DNA of 64,000 nucleotides, taken from Phenylobacterium sp. (lineage in GTDB: Bacteria; Pseudomonadota; Alphaproteobacteria; Caulobacterales; Caulobacteraceae). The stretch covers positions 146,894-210,893 of the forward strand of contig NZ_JAUSLW010000198.1 of assembly GCF_030645195.1 (NCBI RefSeq). Direction: 5' to 3'. The notes beneath the pieces were generated by a model. The model was not told the origin of the DNA, made no database searches, and was given only the letters and a program-made list of their open reading frames with translations. The position numbers and the translations under genes are program-made. Position 1 is the stretch's first letter, and every line of letters starts with the position of its first letter. Positions 46,280 to 54,680 of this stretch are shown one piece after another.

Positions 46280-47392
46280 GTGTCCGATGAAGCCCTGAAG
46301 ACCACCCCGCTGGCCGCCGCGCACGTGGCCGCTGGCGCACGCATGGTGCCCTTCGCGGGCTATTCCATGCCCGTCCAGTACAAGGACGGGGTGCTGAAGG
46401 AGCACCTCTGGACCCGCGAGCACGCCGGCCTGTTCGACGTCTCCCACATGGGCCAGGCCCGGCTGCGCGGTGTCTCGCCGCTCTCGGCCTTCGAGGAGAT
46501 CACGCCGGGCGACTTCATCGGCCTGAAGCCCGGCAAGCAGCGCTACTCCGTCCTGCTCAACAAGACGGGCGGGGTGATCGACGACCTGATGGCCGCCCGT
46601 CCCGACGACGACGGCCTGTTCGTGGTGGTGAACGGCGCCTGCAAGGACAACGACTTCAAGGTCATCGACAACGAGCTGGCCGGCCAGGTGACCATAGAGC
46701 GCCTGGAGGATCGCGCCCTGCTGGCGATCCAGGGCCCGGAGGCCGCCGCCGTGGTCGGCCGCCACCTGCCCGCCGCCCTGCGCATGGTGTTCATGGACTC
46801 ACGCGCCATGCCCGGCTTCGGGACCAATATCCTGATCTCCCGCTCGGGCTACACCGGCGAGGACGGCTACGAGATCTCCGTGCCGGCCCATCTGGCCGAG
46901 CAGATCTGGAACCTGCTGCTGGAGGACGAGCGCGTCCGACCCATCGGCCTGGGCGCTCGGGACTCCCTGCGCCTGGAGGCCGGCCTGCCGCTCTATGGCC
47001 ACGACGTGGACGAGACCGTCAGCCCCATCGAGGCCGACCTGGCCTTCGCCGTCTCGGTCAAGCGCCGCGACGCCCGCGACTTCCCCGGCGCCGCCCGCAT
47101 CGCCAAGGAGTTGGCGCAAGGTCCGTCGCGCAAGCGCGTCGGCCTGCGCATTCTGGAAGGCGCCCCGGCCCGTGAGGGCGCCGAGATCGCCGACGAGAGC
47201 GGCGCCGTCGTCGGCGTCGTCACCTCCGGCGGCTTCTCGCCGAGCCTGGGCTATCCCATCGCCATGGGCTTCGTGCCGCCGGCGCTTTCCGCGCTCGGCA
47301 CGAACCTGAAGGTCATTGTCCGGGGCAAGCCGCAGGCCGCGCAGGTCGTGGCCATGCCCTTCGTTCCCAATCGCTACGTCCGCAAGGTCTGA
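46280..47392 (+). CDS. gcvT: Glycine cleavage system T protein (aminomethyltransferase)
   Basis: The 370-residue protein transfers the methylene group from the H-protein-bound intermediate to tetrahydrofolate and releases ammonia. It has [20 protein letters not shown] at the N-terminus, [12 protein letters not shown], and a C-terminal barrel domain with [15 protein letters not shown] and [16 protein letters not shown]. The start is GTG, with CGGAG 8 nt upstream, at the end of the riboswitch leader. It is first in gcvT-gcvH-gcvPA-gcvPB. Confidence 0.97.
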   Translation: MSDEALKTTPLAAAHVAAGARMVPFAGYSMPVQYKDGVLKEHLWTREHAGLFDVSHMGQARLRGVSPLSAFEEITPGDFIGLKPGKQRYSVLLNKTGGVIDDLMAARPDDDGLFVVVNGACKDNDFKVIDNELAGQVTIERLEDRALLAIQGPEAAAVVGRHLPAALRMVFMDSRAMPGFGTNILISRSGYTGEDGYEISVPAHLAEQIWNLLLEDERVRPIGLGARDSLRLEAGLPLYGHDVDETVSPIEADLAFAVSVKRRDARDFPGAARIAKELAQGPSRKRVGLRILEGAPAREGAEIADESGAVVGVVTSGGFSPSLGYPIAMGFVPPALSALGTNLKVIVRGKPQAAQVVAMPFVPNRYVRKV

Positions 47393-47405
47393 GGAGATCA
47401 CCCCG

Positions 47406-47771
47406 ATGCGTTTCACCAAGGATCACGAGTGGGTCGCCCTCGAGGGCGACGTGGCCACCGTCGGCATCACTGCCTACGCCGCCGAGCAACTGGGCGACGT
47501 GGTGTTCGTCGAGACCCCCGAGGTCGGCAAGACCGTGAAGGCCGGGGACGGCCTGGCGGTGGTCGAAAGCGTCAAGGCCGCCTCCGACGTCTACGCTCCC
47601 ATTTCCGGCCAGGTCGTCGAGGCCAACGCCGAACTGGGCGACGCCCCCGAGACGGTCAACGCCGTGCCGGAATCCGGCGGCTGGTTCGCCAAGCTGAAGA
47701 TCGCCGACAAGGCGGAGTTCGAGGCCCTGATGGACCGCGCCGCCTACGAAGACTATCTCGGGACCCTGTAA
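47406..47771 (+). CDS. gcvH: Glycine cleavage system H protein
   Basis: The 121-residue lipoyl carrier shuttles the aminomethyl group between the P and T proteins. The lipoylated residue is Lys57 in [14 protein letters not shown], and the start [10 protein letters not shown] and the end [12 protein letters not shown] are standard. It lies 13 bp after gcvT and 6 bp before gcvPA, all under riboswitch control. Confidence 0.98.
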   Translation: MRFTKDHEWVALEGDVATVGITAYAAEQLGDVVFVETPEVGKTVKAGDGLAVVESVKAASDVYAPISGQVVEANAELGDAPETVNAVPESGGWFAKLKIADKAEFEALMDRAAYEDYLGTL

Positions 47772-47777
47772 GCACCC

Positions 47778-49124
47778 ATGCGCTACCTGCCCCTCACGCC
47801 GCTCGACCGGGCCGAGATGCTCGGCGTCATCGGCGTCGACACCATCGACGACCTGTTCGCCGACGTGCCAGCCGCCGCCCGCAAGGCCGACCTCTTCGAC
47901 CTGCCGCTGCACGCCGGTGAGATGGAGGTGGAGCGCGAGCTCTCGGGCCTCGCGGCCAAGAACCGTCCGGCGGGGGCGGGGCCCTTCTTCTGCGGCGCCG
48001 GGGCCTACAAGCACCACGTGCCGGCCACGGTGGACCACATCATCCAGCGGTCGGAGTTCCTGACCAGCTACACCCCCTACCAGCCGGAAATCGCCCAGGG
48101 CACCCTGCAGGTCCTGTTCGAGTTCCAGACCCAGGTGGCGGCCTTGACCGGCCTGGAGGTCGCCAACGCCTCGATGTACGACGGCTCCACCGCCTGCGCC
48201 GAGGCCGTGATGATGGCCCAGCGGGTCACCCGCCGGAAGAAGGCGGTGCTGTCGGGCGGCCTGCACCCGCACTATGCGGCGGTCACCCAGACCATCGCCC
48301 ACGCCGAGGGCATGGACATCGCCCGCCAAGCCGTCGCCATCGACGCCGAGGCCGCTGTGCTGTCGGCCATCGACGCCGAGACCGCCTGCGTGGTGGTCCA
48401 GACCCCCAACGTCTTCGGGGTGGTCACCGATGTGACCAGGATCGCCGAGGCCGCCCACGCCGCCGGCGCCCTGCTGATCGTGGTGACCACCGAGGCCGTC
48501 TCCTACGGCCTGCTGAAGCCGCCCGGCGAGATGGGCGCGGACATCGCCGTCGGCGAGGGCCAGTCCATCGGCGTCGGCCTCAACTATGGCGGCCCCTATG
48601 TCGGCCTCTTCGCCGCCCGGGAGAAGTTCGTCCGCCAGATGCCCGGCCGGCTGTGCGGCGAGACCGTGGACGCCGAGGGCGCGCGGGGCTTCGTCCTGAC
48701 GCTCTCGACCCGCGAGCAGCACATCCGCCGCGAGAAGGCGACGTCGAACATCTGCACCAACTCGGGCCTCTGCGCGCTCGCCTTCAGCATCCACATGACC
48801 CTGCTGGGGGAACGCGGCCTGCGGGAGCTGGCGGCGCTCAACCACAGCCGGGCCCGCGAACTGCGCGACGCGCTCGCCGCCGTCCACGGGGTGGAGATCC
48901 TGTCGCCGCGATTCTTCAACGAGTTCGCCATCCGAGTCCCCGGACGCGCGACCCAGATAGTCGAGGACCTGCTGGCCGACGGCGTCGTCGCCGGCGTGCC
49001 CTTCAGCCGCCTCGACCCCAAGGCCGGGATGGACGACGTGCTGCTGGTGGCCGCCACCGAGACCACCACCCGCGATGATATCGCCGCCTTCGCCAAGGCC
49101 CTGCACACGAGGACCGCCCGATGA
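47778..49124 (+). CDS. gcvPA: Glycine dehydrogenase (decarboxylating) subunit 1
   Basis: The 448-residue N-terminal half of the split P protein starts [20 protein letters not shown] and contains [36 protein letters not shown], and [11 protein letters not shown], all typical of GcvPA. It forms the alpha2beta2 PLP enzyme with GcvPB that decarboxylates glycine. Its stop overlaps the gcvPB start by 4 bp (ATGA). Confidence 0.97.
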   Translation: MRYLPLTPLDRAEMLGVIGVDTIDDLFADVPAAARKADLFDLPLHAGEMEVERELSGLAAKNRPAGAGPFFCGAGAYKHHVPATVDHIIQRSEFLTSYTPYQPEIAQGTLQVLFEFQTQVAALTGLEVANASMYDGSTACAEAVMMAQRVTRRKKAVLSGGLHPHYAAVTQTIAHAEGMDIARQAVAIDAEAAVLSAIDAETACVVVQTPNVFGVVTDVTRIAEAAHAAGALLIVVTTEAVSYGLLKPPGEMGADIAVGEGQSIGVGLNYGGPYVGLFAAREKFVRQMPGRLCGETVDAEGARGFVLTLSTREQHIRREKATSNICTNSGLCALAFSIHMTLLGERGLRELAALNHSRARELRDALAAVHGVEILSPRFFNEFAIRVPGRATQIVEDLLADGVVAGVPFSRLDPKAGMDDVLLVAATETTTRDDIAAFAKALHTRTAR

Positions 49125-50704
49125 GCATGTCCAATATCGGTCGCCCGACGCGGCCTGAAACCGGCGTCGCCGCTGTCGCCCATACCTCGCTGACCGGGGC
49201 CCGCGGCCTGCTGCAGGACGAGGCCCTGATCTTCGAGATGGACGGCTGGGACAAGACCGGCGTCGATTTCGACGTGCCGAACCAGGACGCCTCGGACCTC
49301 GGCGACCTGGTGCGCAGCGCCCCCATCGGCCTGCCAGGCCTCTCCGAACCCGAGGCCATGCGCCACTATGTGCGCCTGTCCCAGAAGAACCACGCCATCG
49401 ACCTGGCCCTCTATCCGCTGGGCTCGTGCACCATGAAGCACAACCCGCGGCTCAACGAGAAGATGGCTCGCCTGGCCGGCTTCGCCGACCTGCACCCCAT
49501 GGCGCCGCAGTCCACAGCCCAGGGCGCCCTGGAGCTGATGGACCGTCTGGCCCACTGGCTGAAGACCATGACCGGCATGCCGGCCGTGGCCCTGTCGCCC
49601 AAGGCCGGGGCGCACGGCGAGCTGTGCGGCCTGCTGTCCATCAAGGCGGCCCACGAGGCCAAGGGCCAGGGCCATCGCCGCACCGTCCTGGTGCCCACCT
49701 CCGCCCACGGCACCAATCCCGCCACCGCGGCCTTCGTGGGTTCTGACGTCACCGAGATCGCCCAGACCGCCGACGGCCGCGTGGACCTTTCCGACCTGGC
49801 GGCCAAGCTCTCGCCGGACGTCGCGGCGATCATGGTCACCAACCCCAACACCTGCGGCCTGTTCGAGCGCGACATCATCGAGATCGCCCGCCTGACCCAT
49901 GCGGCCGGAGCCTATTTCTACTGCGACGGCGCCAACTTCAACGCCATCGTCGGCCGGGTGCGCCCGGGCGACCTGGGCGTCGACGCCATGCACATCAACC
50001 TGCACAAGACCTTTTCCACGCCCCACGGCGGCGGCGGGCCCGGCGCGGGTCCGGTGGTGCTGTCGGCCGCCCTGGCCCCCTTCGCCCCCGCCCCCTGGGT
50101 TGTGAGCGACGGGCAGGGCTTCAAGCTGCTGGAGGAGACCGAAGGGGAGGCCGCCCAGGCCTTCGGCCGCATGGTGGCCTTCCACGGCCAGATGGGGATG
50201 TTCGTCCGCGCCTACGCCTACATGCTCAGCCACGGGGCCGACGGCCTTCGGCAGGTGGCCGAGGACGCGGTGCTCAACGCCAACTACATCAAGGCCAAGC
50301 TCTCGGCGGTGATGACCCCGGCCTTCCCGGACGGCCCTTGCATGCACGAGGCCCTGTTCGATGACAGCTGGCTGGAGGGCACCGACGTCACCACGCTGGA
50401 CTTCGCCAAGGCGATGATCGACGAGGGCTTCCACCCCATGACCATGTACTTCCCCCTGGTGGTGCACGGGGCGATGCTGATCGAGCCCACCGAGACGGAG
50501 TCCAAGCAGGAGCTGGACCGCTTCTGCCACGCCCTGATCCTGCTGGCCAAGGCCGCCAAGGCGGGCGATGTCGAGCGGTTCAAGGGCGCCCCCTATCTGG
50601 CGCCGCTGCGACGCCTGGATGAGACCCAGGCGGCCCGCAAGCCTCGGTTGACGTGGCGCCCAGAGCCCACAACTGTGGCGCCGGCGCCCATGGCGGCTGA
50701 ATAG
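49121..50704 (+). CDS. gcvPB: Glycine dehydrogenase (decarboxylating) subunit 2
   Basis: The 527-residue C-terminal half of the split P protein carries the PLP lysine, Lys296, in [19 protein letters not shown]. It also has [11 protein letters not shown] and [14 protein letters not shown]. It completes the glycine cleavage operon; no lpd (L protein) is present, as it is usually shared with other complexes and lies elsewhere. Confidence 0.97.
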   Translation: MSMSNIGRPTRPETGVAAVAHTSLTGARGLLQDEALIFEMDGWDKTGVDFDVPNQDASDLGDLVRSAPIGLPGLSEPEAMRHYVRLSQKNHAIDLALYPLGSCTMKHNPRLNEKMARLAGFADLHPMAPQSTAQGALELMDRLAHWLKTMTGMPAVALSPKAGAHGELCGLLSIKAAHEAKGQGHRRTVLVPTSAHGTNPATAAFVGSDVTEIAQTADGRVDLSDLAAKLSPDVAAIMVTNPNTCGLFERDIIEIARLTHAAGAYFYCDGANFNAIVGRVRPGDLGVDAMHINLHKTFSTPHGGGGPGAGPVVLSAALAPFAPAPWVVSDGQGFKLLEETEGEAAQAFGRMVAFHGQMGMFVRAYAYMLSHGADGLRQVAEDAVLNANYIKAKLSAVMTPAFPDGPCMHEALFDDSWLEGTDVTTLDFAKAMIDEGFHPMTMYFPLVVHGAMLIEPTETESKQELDRFCHALILLAKAAKAGDVERFKGAPYLAPLRRLDETQAARKPRLTWRPEPTTVAPAPMAAE

Positions 50705-50720
50705 CTACAGTCTGGACGAA

Positions 50721-50831
50721 ATTTAACCCGCCGGCGTCTTTACGACTCCTTCGGGCGTTCCCATACCTGATGGGCGCGGTGACCGACCGACCTCCCCGAT
50801 TGGGCGGGCCGCGCGCTCCAGGTTGAACAAC
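50721..50831 (+). promoter_or_regulatory. Leader of PGPGW gene 1, duplicated element
   Basis: This leader shares ATTTAAC, TTTACGACTC (50739-50748), GCGTTC-CATA, CCGACCTCCCC (50787-50797) and the final ACGTGTCCTACGCC with the leader of the second copy at 51311-51426. GGGCG after CCTCCCC can fold back on it. The block must include the promoter and 5'UTR, and it was duplicated with the gene or is conserved for a regulatory reason. Confidence 0.5.
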
Positions 50832-51251
50832 GTGTCCTACGCCATCCCCAGCGTGCGCGCCCTGCGCGCCTCCGACGAGTCTGCCCGCGATCTGGCGGCG
50901 AAGGTCGGTCGATTCCTGCTCGTCATGCTTGGCCTGACCATCATGGCCGTGGGCCTGGTGACGGCCGTGCTGCCGGGACACCTGGGGCTGCCGATCCTGG
51001 TGGTCGGGCTGATGATCGTGCTGCGCAACTCCTTCAAGGCGCGCCGGCGGTTCGTGGGCATCCAGCGGGCCCACCCCAAGATGGTCTTCCCCCTGCGTCG
51101 CCTGATGCGCCGGGAGCCGGAGATCGCCGCGGTGTTCTGGCAACAGATGCTGCGGATGGAGAAGGTGGTCCTGCCGGGCCGCTACCGCTTCGCCCGCCGG
51201 CTGCGACGCTTCCTGCATCCCCGGCGGCGCGGATCGATTTTCGCCCGTTAA
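50832..51251 (+). CDS. PGPGW-like small membrane protein, copy 1
   Basis: The 139-residue protein has one or two membrane helices (about 28-65: LLVMLGLTIMAVGLVTAVLPG, then GLPILVVGLMIVLRN) and a long basic C-terminus with HPKMVFPLRRLMRREPEI. The helix-PGxxG-helix layout resembles the putative membrane protein PGPGW family. I place the start at GTG 50832 because the second copy begins with the same GTGTCCTACGCC; an in-frame TTG lies at 50823. Function is unknown. It is about 50% identical by eye to the next gene. Confidence 0.78.
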   Translation: MSYAIPSVRALRASDESARDLAAKVGRFLLVMLGLTIMAVGLVTAVLPGHLGLPILVVGLMIVLRNSFKARRRFVGIQRAHPKMVFPLRRLMRREPEIAAVFWQQMLRMEKVVLPGRYRFARRLRRFLHPRRRGSIFAR

Positions 51252-51310
51252 GCGCGTTTGAGGTGTGGCGCCGGCGCCGCGGCGTTCCCGAAATGGGCGT
51301 AAACCTTAAA

Positions 51311-51426
51311 ATTTAACGGGCCTGTCGCCTTTACGACTCTCTTCTGCGTTCGCATATGCGCTTCAGGACGACCGCCCGACCTCCCCAAGCGGGCGCGCGT
51401 CCCAAATCCTGGTTCGAATAAAAAAC
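51311..51426 (+). promoter_or_regulatory. Leader of PGPGW gene 2, duplicated element
   Basis: The same landmarks as in the first leader occur in the same order: ATTTAAC, TTTACGACTC (51331-51340), GCGTTC-CATA, CCGACCTCCCC (51376-51386), a complementary GCGGGCG, then ACGTGTCCTACGCC. Distances differ by only a few bases. Here the bases just before the GTG are an A-rich run rather than a Shine-Dalgarno, so translation start may be unusual. Confidence 0.5.
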
Positions 51427-51822
51427 GTGTCCTACGCCATGCCCAGCATGCGCGCCCTGCGCGCCTCAGACGATTTCGCCCGCGAGTTGGTGGCGCGGAC
51501 CCTTCGCGTGGGTCTGGCCCTGCTCGGCGTGCTGATCGTGCTGGCCGGGATCGCGGTGTCGCCCCTGCCGGGCCCCGGCGGGATTCCGGTGATCGTCGTC
51601 GGCCTGATGCTGGTGCTGCGCAATTCCTTCAAGGCCCGCCGGACCTTCGTGAAGTTCCAGCACGCCCACCCCAAGATGGTCTTCCCCATCCGCCGCCTGC
51701 TGCGGCGGGAACCGGAGATCATCCTGGTGGCCTGGCAACAGGCCCTGCGCATCGAGCGCCTCGTCGTGCCGAGGAAGCTGCGCTTCGCCGTCAAGACCCG
51801 CCGCCGCTTCCGCCGCCGGTAG
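51427..51822 (+). CDS. PGPGW-like small membrane protein, copy 2
   Basis: The 131-residue paralogue of the previous gene starts GTGTCCTACGCC and has membrane helices (about 28-65: LALLGVLIVLAGIAVSPLPGPGG, then PVIVVGLMLVLRNSFKARR) and the conserved HAHPKMVFPIRRLLRREPEI, ending in a strongly basic tail (RKLRFAVKTRRRFRRR). The PLPGPGG turn is the family hallmark and is closer to consensus than PGHLGL in copy 1. Both are likely inner-membrane proteins with a cytoplasmic basic tail. Function is unknown. Confidence 0.82.
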   Translation: MSYAMPSMRALRASDDFARELVARTLRVGLALLGVLIVLAGIAVSPLPGPGGIPVIVVGLMLVLRNSFKARRTFVKFQHAHPKMVFPIRRLLRREPEIILVAWQQALRIERLVVPRKLRFAVKTRRRFRRR

Positions 51823-51833
51823 CTCCCAAAGAA

Positions 51834-51857
51834 AACCCCTCCCGTGAGGGAGGGGTT
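51834..51857. terminator. Terminator of the atp operon (bidirectional)
   Basis: AACCCCTCCC and GGGAGGGGTT form a perfect 10-bp stem with a GTGA loop. On the minus strand the stem is followed by TTTTCTTT, an excellent intrinsic terminator for the atpIBEF'F operon, whose last gene ends at 51885. On the plus strand it can also end the PGPGW transcript. Confidence 0.85.
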
Positions 51858-51884
51858 CTGATCTTTCGTCGATGAGGTAGGCTC

Positions 51885-52376
51885 CTATTGGAGCTTGGCG
51901 CCCATCTGGCCGATCGCGCCGTCGATCAGCGGGTCGGACTTCAGACCCGCTAGACGCGTGGTGAGCACGGTCTCGGCGATCTGGGCGGCGAGGTCGGCGG
52001 CCGCGGCCTTGACCTCGGCCGAGGCCTGGGCTTCGGCGGTGGCGATCTTGCGCTCGGCGAGTTCGCCGCGACGCTTGATCTGGTCTTCCAGCTGGACCTT
52101 GGCTTCGGCCGCCATGCGCTTGGCGTCCTCCTGAGCGTTGGCCAGCAGTTCGGCCGACAGCTTCTCGGCGTCGGCGCGTTGCTTCTTCACATCGGCCAGC
52201 AGGCGGGTCGCTTCGTCGCGCAGGGCCTGGGCTTCGTCCAGTTGCGCCTGGATGGCCTTGGCGCGGGCGTCCAGCGCCCCCACGGCCATGCCCGGCACCT
52301 TGGCGTAGACCAGGGCGCCGATGAACACCAGGAGCCCGACGGTGACCCAGGTGTGCGCGTCTTGCAGGAGTTCCAC
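51885..52376 (-). CDS. atpF: F0F1 ATP synthase subunit b
   Basis: The 163-residue stator subunit has an N-terminal membrane helix ([19 protein letters not shown]) and a long helical stalk rich in Ala, Glu and Lys ([26 protein letters not shown]). It is the last gene of atpI-atpB-atpE-atpF'-atpF; the F1 genes lie elsewhere. It pairs with b' in an asymmetric peripheral stalk typical of alphaproteobacteria. Confidence 0.95.
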   Translation of the reverse strand: MELLQDAHTWVTVGLLVFIGALVYAKVPGMAVGALDARAKAIQAQLDEAQALRDEATRLLADVKKQRADAEKLSAELLANAQEDAKRMAAEAKVQLEDQIKRRGELAERKIATAEAQASAEVKAAAADLAAQIAETVLTTRLAGLKSDPLIDGAIGQMGAKLQ

Positions 52377-52394
52377 GGTCAGAGTCTTTCTAAG

Positions 52395-52937
52395 CTAGGC
52401 CGTCACGGCGGCTTTGAGCTCGGCCGCGGTGGCGGCCTTGCCGGTCAGCTTGGCCACGATGGCTTCGGCGGTGTCGGAGGCGATGCCGGAGACTTGGCTG
52501 AGGGCCTTGTCGCGGGCTTCGAAGATCCGAACCTCGGCGGCGGCCAGGCTCTTGGCGAGCTTGGCTTCCTCCTCGGCCTGGCGGACGGCGCTTTCAGCCT
52601 TGGCCTTCGCCTTGGCGTCGCCGGCAAGCTTCTGAGCCTGGGCGCGCGCCTGAGCGACTTCCTGGGCGACCGCGGCGGCCTGAGCCTCGGACTCTTCCTT
52701 CATCTTCCGCGCGGCGGCGATGTCACCGGAGATCCGATCCTCGCGCGCCGAGATGGTGTTGCCCAGCTTGGGGACGAACACCTTGGAGAACAGGAAGTAG
52801 AGGATGCCGAAAATGATCAGCATCCACACCATCTGGCCCGGCCATTGGGCCAGGTCGAACTGAGGCAGACCGCCCGAGCCATGCTCGGCGGCGGCGCCCG
52901 CTGCGGCGTGAGCCGCTTCGGTCACGGGCTCGGCCAC
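52395..52937 (-). CDS. atpF': F0F1 ATP synthase subunit b'
   Basis: The 180-residue second stalk subunit has an N-terminal Ala-rich extension of about 25 residues, a membrane helix (MVWMLIIFGILYFLF), the PKLGNTISAREDRISGDI segment typical of b', and a long coiled coil. It lies 5 bp after atpE and 18 bp before atpF. Possession of both b and b' is the pattern of photosynthetic and alphaproteobacterial ATP synthases. Confidence 0.95.
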   Translation of the reverse strand: MAEPVTEAAHAAAGAAAEHGSGGLPQFDLAQWPGQMVWMLIIFGILYFLFSKVFVPKLGNTISAREDRISGDIAAARKMKEESEAQAAAVAQEVAQARAQAQKLAGDAKAKAKAESAVRQAEEEAKLAKSLAAAEVRIFEARDKALSQVSGIASDTAEAIVAKLTGKAATAAELKAAVTA

Positions 52938-52942
52938 GGGGC

Positions 52943-53173
52943 TTAGACCTGAACGAAGAGGATGATGAAGGCCATCACGAGGGCGAAGATGCCCATGGCT
53001 TCCGTCACGGCGAAGCCGAGGAACAGCATGCCGCGTTCGGCGGCCGCGGCCGACGGGTTGCGCATGGCGGCTTGCAGGTAGTTGCCGAACAGGATGCCGA
53101 GGCCGGCGCCGGCGCCGATGAGGCCGGTCATGGCGAGGCCCGCACCGATGTACTTGGCGGCAGTAACGTCCAT
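52943..53173 (-). CDS. atpE: F0F1 ATP synthase subunit c
   Basis: The 76-residue proteolipid has two membrane helices around the polar loop RNPSAA. The proton-carrying carboxylate is Glu58 in GFAVTEAMGIFAL. The first helix has the GAGAGLGILFG glycine repeat needed for tight ring packing. It is third in the operon. Confidence 0.98.
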   Translation of the reverse strand: MDVTAAKYIGAGLAMTGLIGAGAGLGILFGNYLQAAMRNPSAAAAERGMLFLGFAVTEAMGIFALVMAFIILFVQV

Positions 53174-53201
53174 TTGGATAAATCCCTTTGTAGAGGTGGG
53201 G

Positions 53202-53999
53202 TTAGTGGCCGTGATCGAGGTTCACGACATCGCTGAGATAGGTGCAGGTCAGGGCCGCGAAGACGAAGGCCTGCAGGAAGGCGACGATGAATTCCAGGGC
53301 CATCAGGGCGATGACCATGGAAAGGCTGAGGGCCGAGCCGACCAGGCCCAGATAGGCTAGGCCGCCGTTGGCGATGGCGAAACCGCCCAGGCCGACGACG
53401 AAGCTGCCGAACATATACATCACGACGTGGCCGCCGATGATGTTGCCGAACAGTCGCATGGCCAGGGTCACCGGGCGCACCAGGAAGGAGATGAACTCGA
53501 TCGGCACCAGGATGAACAGCATCGGCCAAGCGACGCCGGAGGGCACGAAGAGCTTGAAGAAGCCCAGGCCGTTCTTGGCGAAGCCCACCACCAGCACGAT
53601 GAAGAAGGTGAGCAGGGCGAGCGTCGCGGTCACCGCGAGCTGGGCCGTCACCGCGAACTGCTCGGGGAACATCCCGATCAGGTCGAGCACCGCGACGAAG
53701 GAGAAGAGGGTGAAGATGAAGGGCAGGAAAGGCCGGCCGCGGTCGCCGATCATCGAGCCGGTGAGGCCCTTGTCGACGAGGTCATAGACGGTCTCGGCCA
53801 GGGCCTGCATGCGGCCGGGGACGACGGCGCCCCGCGACGAGAACAGGAAGAAGACGGTGATGATGGTCGCAGCCATCATCATCGTGAAAACAGAGTTGGT
53901 GATCGACAGGTCGATCGCGCCAAGGCCCGGGACCATCACGGGCGGCAGGTCCACGATCTTCTGGATCATGAACTGGTGCATGGGCTCGATGGCGGCCAT
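53202..53999 (-). CDS. atpB: F0F1 ATP synthase subunit a
   Basis: The 265-residue proton-channel subunit has six membrane helices and the essential arginine in PVTLAMRLFGNIIGGHVV. Other conserved segments are LIGMFPEQF and LEFIVAFLQAFVFAALTCTYL. Its start codon overlaps the atpI stop by one base (TAATG). Confidence 0.97.
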   Translation of the reverse strand: MAAIEPMHQFMIQKIVDLPPVMVPGLGAIDLSITNSVFTMMMAATIITVFFLFSSRGAVVPGRMQALAETVYDLVDKGLTGSMIGDRGRPFLPFIFTLFSFVAVLDLIGMFPEQFAVTAQLAVTATLALLTFFIVLVVGFAKNGLGFFKLFVPSGVAWPMLFILVPIEFISFLVRPVTLAMRLFGNIIGGHVVMYMFGSFVVGLGGFAIANGGLAYLGLVGSALSLSMVIALMALEFIVAFLQAFVFAALTCTYLSDVVNLDHGH

Positions 54000-54352
54000 T
54001 AGCGGTTCAAGTCCTCATCCTCGTTACGCACGTCCGGCGACGCCGGGGTGTTCAGTTTCGCCGCCGTCCGGTTCGCGGACGTGTAGGCGTTATAGGCCGA
54101 CAGGGCGGTTCCCAGCATCAGGCCGGCGACCAGTCCCCAGGGCGTGGTGTGGAGAAAGTGGTCGAACAGCCACCCGAACCCCAAACCCCCCAAGACCCCG
54201 CCGATCACCCCCCCCAGGAGGCGATAGCCTTCGCCCATCGCGCGCTCGGCTGAGGCCTTGTGTGGCCCACGCTTGGTCGCGGTCTCGAAGGCGTCGAGCC
54301 GTTCGTCGAGGCGCTTGATGGCCTCTTCGTTCGGATCGTCCGGCTGCGGCAT
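53999..54352 (-). CDS. atpI: AtpI/AtpZ-like F0 assembly protein
   Basis: The 117-residue protein starts with a charged, helical segment (MPQPDDPNEEAIKRLDERLDAFE) and has two membrane helices (about 45-68 and 74-95, GGVIGGVLGGLGFGWLFDHF and GLVAGLMLGTALSAYNAY). This is the AtpZ/AtpI form of alphaproteobacteria, involved in c-ring assembly or Mg2+ homeostasis. It is first in the operon and overlaps atpB by one base. Confidence 0.9.
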   Translation of the reverse strand: MPQPDDPNEEAIKRLDERLDAFETATKRGPHKASAERAMGEGYRLLGGVIGGVLGGLGFGWLFDHFLHTTPWGLVAGLMLGTALSAYNAYTSANRTAAKLNTPASPDVRNEDEDLNR

Positions 54353-54412
54353 TTGCGTAAGGTCTTTAAAGGGACCGCGACAACTGTCCGCGGCCCGGCC
54401 AGGTCGCGGCGG

Positions 54413-54498
54413 AACCTATAGAGCCGGGTGCAGTGCGTCAAGGCTGGGAAACTGATATTTAAGAGACTGATTTCTAACAGTTTTTCGACCCGCGTCAA
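54413..54498 (-). promoter_or_regulatory. Likely tandem promoters of the atp operon
   Basis: On the minus strand there are two TTGACG hexamers. The proximal one (54436-54441) is followed 17 bp later by TAGGTT (54413-54418), or 15 bp later by TATAGG. The distal one (54493-54498) is followed 16 bp later by TAGAAA (54471-54476). Both read toward atpI. The stretch is noticeably AT-richer than the surroundings (54440-54490). Confidence 0.5.
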
Positions 54499-54544
54499 AC
54501 GGTCTCGCCCGCGACTCCTGAAGGCGGGGTATCGCGAAGCGCCT

Positions 54545-54672
54545 CCTCTCCCCGTTCAGGGGGAGAGGGTAGGGTGAGGGGGCGCGCAGCAAGGCTACGC
54601 GTTCCGGCGCTGGAGCAACAACTGAGCCTCAGAAAGAGCCCTCACCCTACCCTCTCCCGCAAGCGGGAGAGG
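54545..54672. repeat. Dispersed composite palindromic element, copy 2
   Basis: Two end hairpins, CCTCTCCCC/GGGGAGAGG (54545-54567) and CCTCTCCCGC/GCGGGAGAGG (54651-54672), are bounded inward by GGGTAGGGTGAGGG and CCCTCACCCTACC. Bases 54627-54672 are identical, in reverse, to 16454-16499. It lies between the atp promoters and the smc 3' end and may terminate smc. Confidence 0.8.
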
Positions 54673-54680
54673 AGAGACGA

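Noticed and set aside
47313..49106. A 597-codon minus-strand frame opposite gcvH and gcvPA
   Set aside because: Shadow of the glycine cleavage genes, with no recognisable motif.
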